NCBI GenBank assembly: GCA_910586905.1
Contig: CAJUIV010000033.1
Span: forward strand, 1 to 10,592
DNA: 10,592 nt
Direction: 5' to 3'
From: an uncultured Christensenellaceae bacterium
GTDB taxonomy: Bacteria > Bacillota > Clostridia > Christensenellales > CAG-314
Under the pieces are notes generated by a model. The model was given only the letters and a program-made list of their open reading frames with translations, was not told where the DNA came from and did no database searches. The position numbers were made by a program, and so were the translations under genes. Below, one piece after another: positions 1 through 5,733 of this stretch (the stretch's first letter is position 1; each line of letters starts with the position of its first letter).

Positions 1-20
1 AGGGTTTTACCCTCTAATGA

Positions 21-56
21 AAAACCACCAGCTAGGCTGGTGGATTTTTATTTATG
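21..56 (+). terminator. Rho-independent terminator of an upstream gene
   Basis: A perfect 8-bp GC-rich stem (CCACCAGC at 25-32 with GCTGGTGG at 36-43) closes a 3-nt TAG loop and is followed by ATTTTTATTTAT. This is a typical intrinsic terminator. No gene for it is visible; the upstream gene must lie left of the window. Hairpins of this kind also occur near IS200-type insertion sequence ends, but no transposase is seen here. Confidence 0.75.
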
Positions 57-64
57 CCCTTAAT

Positions 65-124
65 AGTAGACAAAGGACAGGGCGAATTGCAAAGTATAAA
101 GAGTAGACAAAGGACAGGGCGAAT
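65..124. repeat. 23-bp perfect direct repeat, two copies
   Basis: The 23-bp unit beginning AGTAGACAAAGG and ending GGGCGAAT occurs at 65-87 and again at 102-124 without mismatch. The copies are 14 bp apart (37-bp period). The unit is not palindromic. It lies just after the terminator and before the leader of the four-gene operon. Function is unknown; tandem protein-binding sites or a small duplication are both possible. Confidence 0.85.
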
Positions 125-163
125 ACGATAGGGCAGGCAATGATAAGCGGTATAACCGAAATG

Positions 164-231
164 TAAACGCGTCGTACGGCGTTTAACGCAAAAGTTTTTT
201 GCCCCTTTCGGAAATGCGGGAGGGGCGAAAA
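164..231 (+). promoter_or_regulatory. Hairpin-rich leader, possible attenuator
   Basis: Three inverted repeats are packed just upstream of the first operon gene. TAAACGC (164-170) pairs with GCGTTTA (179-185). GCAAAA (188-193) pairs with TTTTGC (197-202). A longer stem pairs 196-206 with 221-231 (GCCCCT/AGGGGC core extended by T:A pairs, one G:U) and is followed by ATTTTATC, like a weak terminator. The second and third share bases 197-202, so they are mutually exclusive, as in attenuators. No convincing -35/-10 pair was found between 57 and 245, so where transcription starts is unclear. Confidence 0.4.
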
Positions 232-260
232 TTTTATCGAATTTAAAGGAGGCGTGAGCT

Positions 261-602
261 ATAAAAAATTTTCTTATAGAAATAACCGACGATTTGTTCG
301 ACGTGGCGTGGCGCCTGCGCGGAGTAAAAAGCGGTTATCGGTTGTACTACAACGCGAAGAAATCGAGGTACGAAGTTCACGACGTCGAACGAAAATGCGA
401 TACTCTCGCGTTCGTTTCTCCCTTCGGCGAATTAGATTGCCGTCTGGTAGATTACGCCGCATATTCCGGCGTACAAAACGCCGAAAAAATATTCGCGGAT
501 ATCGAACGGAACAACGGACTAATCTCGAAAAACGCGGCGCGGCGTAATTTGGAAAAACAAATGGAAATATACGAACAAAGGAGGTTTTATGAAAGTAATT
601 GA
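261..602 (+). CDS. Small conserved phage-associated-type protein (113 aa, probable ATA start)
   Basis: No enzymatic motif is visible. The reading frame gives a convincing acidic/aromatic N-terminus (KNFLIEITDDLFDVAWRLR), then a YRLYYNAKKSRYEVHD segment that looks like a small beta sheet, then a charged helical C-terminus rich in K, E and R. I associate this pattern with small hypothetical proteins in clostridial phage-like clusters, from memory only. The start is problematic: the frame opens after a TGA at 255-257 and has no ATG or GTG near the AAAGGAGG at 245-252. ATA at 261 lies 8 nt after it, an ideal distance; the only standard option, TTG 294, would cut away the conserved-looking N-terminus and has no Shine-Dalgarno. 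The 3' end overlaps the next gene by 14 nt, so translation is probably coupled. First gene of a four-gene operon. Confidence 0.65.
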   Translation: MKNFLIEITDDLFDVAWRLRGVKSGYRLYYNAKKSRYEVHDVERKCDTLAFVSPFGELDCRLVDYAAYSGVQNAEKIFADIERNNGLISKNAARRNLEKQMEIYEQRRFYESN

Positions 603-1140
603 CGCCGTAAAAATATGCGGCGAAATCTTAAATTTGTCTTTTAGTCAAGAACTTTTAAACGACGTACACCAAGCGCTCAAAGACGACGGAATAAACAAAC
701 TGCTGCGTTGCTGCAACGTTACGCTGGAAGAGCTGTACAGAGATAAATTCGGCGATTGTAATTCGGCGGTAATAAAGGTATCGAACTCGAAAGCGGATAT
801 CGCGAGTTTGGGATTGTGCAAGGTGATTTCTCTTACCGACGCAAAAGGGAACGCCGTAGCGTTCCGATATTGTAAAAACGGACTTTTCGTACATAAAGAC
901 GGCGCGTACGTTTTGCATTACGCAAAATTGCCTGCGGTTTTGGAGCTGAACTCCGAAATAGAACTGCCCTCTCCGCGTTTGTCGTACAGAATATTCGTAT
1001 ACGGGGTAGTAAAGGAATATTATTTCGAATCGGGCGACTTGGACTTGTACGGAGTATGGAACGAAAAATATCTCGACGCGTTAAAAGTCGCGTCCGAAAA
1101 AACGGCGGGATTAACTTTGCCGGTCGGGAGGTGGTTATAA
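589..1140 (+). CDS. Putative phage head-tail adaptor-like protein (183 aa)
   Basis: The product is a soluble 183-residue protein with no signal peptide or membrane segment. A helical N-terminal half (MKVIDAVKICGEILNLSF...) is followed by a beta-rich middle and a C-terminal segment, RIFVYGVVKEYYFESGD followed by W...KYLDAL and LPVGRWL. A helix pair of the form YG-x-EYY...W-x-KY-x-DAL near the C-terminus resembles what I know of podovirus-type tail adaptor proteins (P22 gp4 is of similar size), but this is an architectural inference, not recognised identity. ATG 589 follows AAAGGAGG (577-584) by 4 nt and lies inside the end of the preceding gene. Its TAA stop (1138-1140) overlaps the apparent ATA start of the next gene. 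It could instead be a structural protein of another kind. Confidence 0.7.
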   Translation: MKVIDAVKICGEILNLSFSQELLNDVHQALKDDGINKLLRCCNVTLEELYRDKFGDCNSAVIKVSNSKADIASLGLCKVISLTDAKGNAVAFRYCKNGLFVHKDGAYVLHYAKLPAVLELNSEIELPSPRLSYRIFVYGVVKEYYFESGDLDLYGVWNEKYLDALKVASEKTAGLTLPVGRWL

Positions 1141-2402
1141 CGGTTAAAGGAAATTTAAAATTATCCAAACGTTTAAAATATAAAATCAACTTCGATTTGA
1201 CAGTCGATAACGGCGATTTTTTGGATTGCGAAAACGTAGCGGTTAAAAACGGAACGTTGTTTTCCGCTTGCGCTTTTAGGGAACTGTACAGAAATTTCAA
1301 GTCGTTTACTTTGGCGGCTTCTTCGGGAAAAACGCTGTATTATCACACGGATATGACTTTGTGCCGATTCAGAAATACGTCCGAAACTATACTTAACGAG
1401 CGTCAGCCGATTACAGGTTCGTCGTCGGTTACTTATCGGGGAAAAACGCTTATTTCTCTCTTCGGGTTAGGTACGTATGCGCTTACGGATATCTCTTGCG
1501 ACAAACTGACGAATTTCGCATTCGATTCTTTTGCCGTCGCCGGCGAAAGAGTTTTCGGTTTAAAGAATAACAAAGTTTATTTTTCAGAAACGGGCGAATG
1601 CGTTTTGACCGAAAAGAGCGATTACGTCGAGTTACCCACGGTTTGCCGCAGTCTGGCTTTCGCAGGAGAAACGATGTACGTTTTGGGTGCAACTTGCTAT
1701 ACTCTTACGGCGGACGCGGATAGCGTAAAATTTAAAATAAAAAAAGCGTGTCAGGCTCCCGATAATATAAACGCGTACAGTGTAAAAGCGGTGGGAACAG
1801 ACGTTTTATTCGCTGCGGATACGGGTATTTATCGGTTGCGTCAAAACAGAGCTGTAAAAATATTAGACGGTTTGGAAAAATTTTTGGATATGGAGTGGGT
1901 ATGCGCCGAAACGTACGAAAACAAATACGTATTGTGTTGCCCGGCACAGGACTTCGTTACTCCCCGAATGCGCAAAGCTCTGGTTTTAGATACCGACAAA
2001 GGCAAAGTTACGGAAATTTTCTGCGACGGCGCGTATTCGTTTACCGTCTATAATGAAAATTTAACCGTTTCAACCGAAACCAACGCTTTGCTTACTCTGT
2101 CTCCGTTTATCGATAATTCTTCGGAAATCAAATGGAAAAAATCGGAAATTACGCTGGGCAGCGGCGGTAAAAAGTTTTTGCGAGCCGTAACGGTGCAGAC
2201 CGATAACCCTATCGAGCTTTACGTATCAAACGGAAAAGAAACGCGTCTACTGCGTGTAGAAGGCAAAAAAAGCGTACAGACATTACCAGTTTCGGGCGCG
2301 GGCGAACGTTTTACCGTAACGCTTAAAGCGCGCGGGCGTACAAGGGTGTCTTTGCTGGAATTCACCGCCGACGCTTACTTAGGGGAGGCGAAAAATGGCT
2401 GA
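1137..2402 (+). CDS. Beta-propeller-like phage tail hub-type protein (421 aa, probable ATA start)
   Basis: A beta-strand-rich protein. From about residue 110 to 320 it carries imperfect units of roughly 40-50 residues with strands such as FAVAGERVFGLKNNKVYF, LAFAGETMYVLGATCYTL and VKAVGTDVLFAADTGIYRL, typical of propeller blades. The C-terminal 90 residues (WKKSEITLGSGGKKFLRAV, then IELYVSNG, then GERFTVTLKARGRTRVSLLEF) have the form of the closing beta domain of phage tail hub or stabilisation proteins. Together with its place after an adaptor-like gene this suggests a gp10/tubular-type tail component; the function is inferred. Start: the open frame reaches back to ATG 1056, deep inside the previous gene and without a Shine-Dalgarno. 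GGAGGTGG (1127-1134) points to ATA 1137, which overlaps the previous TAA as ATAA. GTG 1131 lies inside the Shine-Dalgarno. TGA at 2400-2402 overlaps the next ATG. Confidence 0.65.
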   Translation: MTVKGNLKLSKRLKYKINFDLTVDNGDFLDCENVAVKNGTLFSACAFRELYRNFKSFTLAASSGKTLYYHTDMTLCRFRNTSETILNERQPITGSSSVTYRGKTLISLFGLGTYALTDISCDKLTNFAFDSFAVAGERVFGLKNNKVYFSETGECVLTEKSDYVELPTVCRSLAFAGETMYVLGATCYTLTADADSVKFKIKKACQAPDNINAYSVKAVGTDVLFAADTGIYRLRQNRAVKILDGLEKFLDMEWVCAETYENKYVLCCPAQDFVTPRMRKALVLDTDKGKVTEIFCDGAYSFTVYNENLTVSTETNALLTLSPFIDNSSEIKWKKSEITLGSGGKKFLRAVTVQTDNPIELYVSNGKETRLLRVEGKKSVQTLPVSGAGERFTVTLKARGRTRVSLLEFTADAYLGEAKNG

Positions 2403-3330
2403 CGCGATAACGGAACAACGTCTTAAAGAATTGCTGGAAAAGTACGCAAAATTAAAGCTTGACGTTTTGAAAGTTGACGATAAATACAGCTTGGAGTACG
2501 GCGAACCGCAAATCGATTTGCCTCCCAGTTTGAATTTGGAAAAAATAATTTACGTGCCTAAAACGGACGACGAACTGGCCGCCGCGGCAGATTTAAAAAT
2601 TTCCGCTCTATATCAGGCGAAACAACGTCAAATTTACGTAAGCTATTTAAATAAATTGCAAGCCTGCGATAAGAAATACGCCGACTTAAACGAGAATCTG
2701 CGTCAAAATCAGTTGAAACTTCTTAACGAATATAACGAAACGTGCGATAAATTACGTAAAAGCTTAGTGAACAACGGATTGCTTTATTCCAGCGTCAACG
2801 AAAAATCGTCCGTCAAGGCGCGCGGCGATTATGCCGATAAAGTTGCGGAAACCAATCTCCGTTTCGAAAACGAAAAATCCGCCGTAGACGCGGAGCAGAC
2901 CGCGGCGCAAAACGTTTACGAACAGTCGCTTGCTTCTATCGAAAGCGAAAGGCAAAGCAAACTCGACGACGTTTTATCGGACCTTCGCGAAAACGAAGAG
3001 AAAACTCGCCTAAACGTTGAAAAATACAATAATTCACTTCAGGAAAAAGAAATAAAGTATCAGGCTAGCCGTGAAAAAGCTTTGGAAGCCGCGCGCGAAG
3101 CGGAATACGACCGCGCTTATAAAATGGCGAAATTACTGGCGGAAATAGGCGAAACCGGCATAAAAGAAAAAGTTTTGCTGGAAAAGTATCATATTTGCCA
3201 AAATTCTTTCAGAACTTTGCGGCGAAACGAAGCAAAAACTCTGCTTAACGTCGATGCTTTTTTACAAACCAATTTGGAAAAATATTATACGACATTCGTC
3301 GACTGGATAAATTGGGCTTTAATAGAATAG
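2395..3330 (+). CDS. Long helical coiled-coil protein, last gene of the phage-like operon (311 aa)
   Basis: The protein is almost entirely alpha-helical and rich in E, K, A, Q and N. After a short helix (residues 5-28) and a proline-containing linker (about 36-56), two long coiled-coil segments run at about 57-127 and 142-250, separated by a NNGLLYSSVNEKSSV break. A short aromatic tail ends in FVDWINWALIE. There is no signal peptide, transmembrane segment or catalytic motif. ATG 2395 follows GGGGAGG (2382-2388) and overlaps the preceding stop by 8 nt, so it belongs to the same operon. In P22-like phages the gene after the hub encodes a trimeric coiled-coil needle; length and fold class would fit but there is no beta tip domain, so a tape-measure, scaffold or other structural role is equally possible. 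Codon use matches its neighbours. Confidence 0.7.
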   Translation: MADAITEQRLKELLEKYAKLKLDVLKVDDKYSLEYGEPQIDLPPSLNLEKIIYVPKTDDELAAAADLKISALYQAKQRQIYVSYLNKLQACDKKYADLNENLRQNQLKLLNEYNETCDKLRKSLVNNGLLYSSVNEKSSVKARGDYADKVAETNLRFENEKSAVDAEQTAAQNVYEQSLASIESERQSKLDDVLSDLRENEEKTRLNVEKYNNSLQEKEIKYQASREKALEAAREAEYDRAYKMAKLLAEIGETGIKEKVLLEKYHICQNSFRTLRRNEAKTLLNVDAFLQTNLEKYYTTFVDWINWALIE

Positions 3331-3356
3331 TCAAACGGCGGTACCGTGTAAAATTT

Positions 3357-3384
3357 AAGGCGAAATATACGTTTCGCCTTTTTT
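3357..3384 (+). terminator. Strong intrinsic terminator of the four-gene operon
   Basis: AAGGCGAAA (3357-3365) pairs perfectly with TTTCGCCTT (3372-3380) around a 6-nt loop and runs into a T tract (CCTTTTTTC). It lies 26 bp past the last stop codon and closes the phage-like operon before the next promoter. Confidence 0.85.
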
Positions 3385-3449
3385 CTGCGTTTTAACTCGT
3401 TTGTCGCGGCTTTTTGGCGTTCGAGGAGTTTTATTCACATCTAAAAAGC

Positions 3450-3478
3450 TTGAAAATTCGCCGTATTTAGTGTATACT
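3450..3478 (+). promoter_or_regulatory. Sigma-A-type promoter for the two membrane protein genes
   Basis: TTGAAA (3450-3455) and TATACT (3473-3478) are separated by 17 bp, the optimal spacing. The expected start is near 3485, leaving a leader of about 27 nt containing AAGGAGGG (3497-3504) before ATG 3512. Confidence 0.65.
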
Positions 3479-3511
3479 TATAATTATTAAGGCGCAAGGA
3501 GGGTAACGGCT

Positions 3512-4333
3512 ATGAGATTTCAAAATAAATCGGCGTTAAGTTATATGTTCCGTAATTTTGGACAACTGTTTTTTATAGCGTTGCCCGTGTCGGTTTTGCT
3601 GTCGTTTTTCGCGGTGCCATCGTCGGAAATTTCTTTTATGCAGTCGTTTGCCCGCGGAGAGTTTACGGTAGAAAACTATTTCAACGCTTTTACTCAGTCT
3701 TACAGTTTACTGCGTTACGGTAAATGGTGGTGGGTAATTCTGATAGCTTTCGTAACGTTAGCGTTTACTATAAGTACGATAATAGTAAAAATAGACAGAC
3801 ATATGCGCGTGGGAGAAATGCAGGTGTTTCCCGTCAAACGGGCGTTTACGGTATTTCCCTCCGCTCTGCTGTTTCTGTTTTGCTGCGTCCTTTTCGCGGA
3901 AGTTTTATTTCTCGTAAACGTAGGCGTGGCGTACCTTATACGTTTTATCAATAACGTAACGGCAATAGTTACTGTTGCGGTAGTTTTAAATTTTTTTATA
4001 AGGTTCGTTTTGGCGTGGCTGTTTTCTCTTTTGCTGTTGACTTTTCCTTTGAAGTACAGCGAACACTACAAATACAACGTTGCGATGTCGTATTCCGTAA
4101 GGGATATGTCTAAACGCAAGCGCTGTTTACTGTCGCTCAGTTTCGGTTACGTTCTAAGCAGATACGCCGCAATGTGTATCGCATATCTGCTGCATCCGTA
4201 CGGTTTAAGTTTTTTTCCGTATCTTTTGGTTTTTTTATTCGCGGTAATGTACGTTCCGTGTCTTGCATACGTGCTGTACCACGAAAGCGTAGGCGGCGAG
4301 CGGCGCGACGTAAGCCGAGTTATATTCGATTAG
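3512..4333 (+). CDS. Polytopic integral membrane protein of unknown function (273 aa)
   Basis: About six hydrophobic segments are visible: residues 17-36, 72-92, 113-142, 149-180 (possibly two), 205-227 and 232-256. Loops contain basic clusters (VKIDRHMR, KRKRC) that should face the cytoplasm. No transporter signature, catalytic motif or signal peptidase site is seen, and I do not recognise the family. ATG 3512 follows AAGGAGGG at a normal distance and is preceded by a good promoter. The next gene, 21 bp downstream, encodes another multi-pass protein with a similar N-terminal plan (short polar stretch, aromatic residues, then a membrane helix), so the two are probably co-expressed and may form a hetero-oligomer or be distant paralogues. 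Confidence 0.8.
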   Translation: MRFQNKSALSYMFRNFGQLFFIALPVSVLLSFFAVPSSEISFMQSFARGEFTVENYFNAFTQSYSLLRYGKWWWVILIAFVTLAFTISTIIVKIDRHMRVGEMQVFPVKRAFTVFPSALLFLFCCVLFAEVLFLVNVGVAYLIRFINNVTAIVTVAVVLNFFIRFVLAWLFSLLLLTFPLKYSEHYKYNVAMSYSVRDMSKRKRCLLSLSFGYVLSRYAAMCIAYLLHPYGLSFFPYLLVFLFAVMYVPCLAYVLYHESVGGERRDVSRVIFD

Positions 4334-4354
4334 AAGGAGGGAACAGATTTATTT

Positions 4355-5326
4355 ATGGTCAAATCTTTAAGTCTTGCCTCCTATAATTGGAAGGTTTTAT
4401 TGAAATCTTTGGTTTGTCAAATCGGCATTTTAGCGCTTGTGCTGGCTCTCGGTTTCGTCTTGTTCGGAGATACGGCTAACGATATTTTGCGCGTATTCAG
4501 CGAAAGCAAAATTTCCGAATTCGTTTCGTATACGGTATCTTCCATTTTTGAGGGAAATTTCGTTAGCGAGCAGTTTACAGCCGAACTTAACGCAGTTATA
4601 GCCAATTTGCAAAAATCGATAGCGTCTATCAACTATACTTTCGGCGGACCGACGTTATCTTACATAATGTTTTTCGTCGTTATTTGTTTATATCGCGTTA
4701 CCGTGGCTTTTACCGACGTAACGGTAACCTGTCAGTTGGACGAGTTTATGACGTCCTGCACAAGCCGTCCGTTTACATGGTTTTTGCTAAAAAAACAGGG
4801 TAAGACTTGGAAATTCGCTTTGCTGCAAGCTGCGTTCGCTCTGCCTCTGGATATATTGGTACTTACCGGCTGCATAGGTCTTTACTTACTGTTTTTAATC
4901 GCTTTTAATTGGTGGACGATAATTCCCGTTGGGATTTTGGCTATGTTGCTTTATACGGCGCGAGTTTCGTTGTTTTCCTTCTGTTTGCCTTCCGTCGTGT
5001 GCGAAGACGTCGGCGTGTGCAAAGCGTTTTCACGCGGAATATCGCAAGCCGTAGTCAGATATTGGCGTGTATTTTGGAAAACTCTCATAGTTATCGCGGT
5101 TATGACTGCGGTAACGATATTGTCGTTGCTTTATATAGAAAACACCTGGATAAGCACGGCTGTGCTGTCTGCGGTGAACTTCGCTTTGTTTTTCCTTTTA
5201 AAGTGCGTCAACATAGTTGAGTATTTTAACGCGAATAACCGTCCTTATTTCCACAAGAGAGTCTACGTCGAAGGCACGGATTGCTACAACAAACGCCAGC
5301 GCCGTCTGGCAAAAAAATCGAAGTAA
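4355..5326 (+). CDS. Polytopic integral membrane protein, second of a pair (323 aa)
   Basis: Hydrophobic segments lie at about residues 15-37, 100-124, 153-184 (probably two), 188-210, 240-260 and 264-288. A polar, probably extracytoplasmic stretch of about 60 residues lies between the first two. The segment LPSVVCEDVGVCKAFSRG (from about 211), followed by a YWRVFWK entry into the next helix, resembles the proline / Glu-x-x-GVxxAFxRS pattern of the glycerophosphodiester-phosphodiesterase-type membrane domain and related DUF975-like proteins. That is a weak family hint and no enzyme active site is present. The C-terminus is a basic cytoplasmic tail (NKRQRRLAKKSK). The Shine-Dalgarno AAGGAGGG (4334-4341) is about 14 nt from ATG 4355, longer than usual, with no better in-frame start. 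Likely co-transcribed with the preceding gene. Confidence 0.8.
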   Translation: MVKSLSLASYNWKVLLKSLVCQIGILALVLALGFVLFGDTANDILRVFSESKISEFVSYTVSSIFEGNFVSEQFTAELNAVIANLQKSIASINYTFGGPTLSYIMFFVVICLYRVTVAFTDVTVTCQLDEFMTSCTSRPFTWFLLKKQGKTWKFALLQAAFALPLDILVLTGCIGLYLLFLIAFNWWTIIPVGILAMLLYTARVSLFSFCLPSVVCEDVGVCKAFSRGISQAVVRYWRVFWKTLIVIAVMTAVTILSLLYIENTWISTAVLSAVNFALFFLLKCVNIVEYFNANNRPYFHKRVYVEGTDCYNKRQRRLAKKSK

Positions 5327-5348
5327 AATATACGGGTAAGGTATACTT

Positions 5349-5381
5349 GCGCGCGGTCATAATTTGATTGCGCGCTTTTTT
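5349..5381 (+). terminator. Intrinsic terminator after the membrane protein pair
   Basis: GCGCGC (5349-5354) pairs with GCGCGC (5370-5375) around a 15-nt loop and is followed by six T residues (5376-5381). It lies 23 bp after the stop codon of the second membrane protein gene. Confidence 0.8.
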
Positions 5382-5494
5382 GTGCGGAATTTCTAAATTC
5401 GGCTTGTCCGTAACGGTTTTATTTGTCTAAATATCTGCGGCGCGGCCGCGCGTTACTCGGTTTTGTTTTTTTGTTTTTGCGGACGCGTTATCGC

Positions 5495-5523
5495 TTGTCA
5501 ATACTGTCATATTGATGTATAAT
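5495..5523 (+). promoter_or_regulatory. Strong sigma-A promoter of the RNase J gene
   Basis: TTGTCA (5495-5500) and a consensus TATAAT (5518-5523) are separated by exactly 17 bp. Transcription should start near 5530, giving an untranslated leader of about 200 nt. A GC-rich perfect palindrome, GCGCGGCCGCGC (5440-5451), and T-rich DNA lie upstream with no assigned role. Confidence 0.8.
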
Positions 5524-5529
5524 ATAAAA

Positions 5530-5733
5530 AGCGGATTTTTGGTGTTTTTCGCATCAAAATTGACGAAACTAATTTCGGCGGAAAAGGGAATTTGCGATAA
5601 ATAGCGTAGCCGTCAAATACCGGATTTTTGCGTTTGCGCGGTTTTTTGCCGGAAAAACCGATTGACGCCGATACTTAAAAATAAAAAAACGGTTGCGCAG
5701 AGTAACCGAGTATAAAAACTTGACGAGGTAGTA
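5530..5733 (+). promoter_or_regulatory. Long structured 5' leader of RNase J mRNA
   Basis: About 200 nt separate the predicted start site from the ATG. CGGTTTTT (5639-5646) pairs with AAAAACCG (5653-5660), and CGGTT (5690-5694) pairs with AACCG (5704-5708) about 25 nt before the start codon. No known riboswitch core or small ORF with a Shine-Dalgarno was recognised. Leaders of RNase genes can be targets of autoregulation (known for RNase E); that is only a suggestion here. Confidence 0.4.

Noticed and set aside
1..20. Tail end of an upstream coding sequence ending at TAA 15-17
   Set aside because: Only a handful of codons are visible, which is too little to support a coding call.
25..43. End of an IS200/IS605-type element
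   Set aside because: The hairpin shape would allow it, but no transposase or second end is in the window and a T tract makes a plain terminator the simpler reading.
65..124. Miniature CRISPR array
   Set aside because: Only two units, a 14-bp gap between them and no cas genes nearby.
54..131. 25-codon open frame across the direct repeat
   Set aside because: No Shine-Dalgarno, and the two repeat copies are read in different frames, so the repeat is not a peptide repeat.
254..547. Open frame from GTG 254 giving a 97-residue arginine-rich protein
   Set aside because: Its composition is that of a frame shadow, the GTG is 1 nt from the Shine-Dalgarno, and it overlaps the much more protein-like frame starting at 261.
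833..1300. Long minus-strand open frame opposite the adaptor-like and hub-like genes
   Set aside because: It spans two better-supported plus-strand genes and has a basic, low-information composition with no Shine-Dalgarno.
5440..5451. GCGCGGCCGCGC perfect palindrome as a regulatory site
   Set aside because: It is self-complementary without a loop, lies about 45 bp upstream of the -35 and has no second copy; a role cannot be supported.
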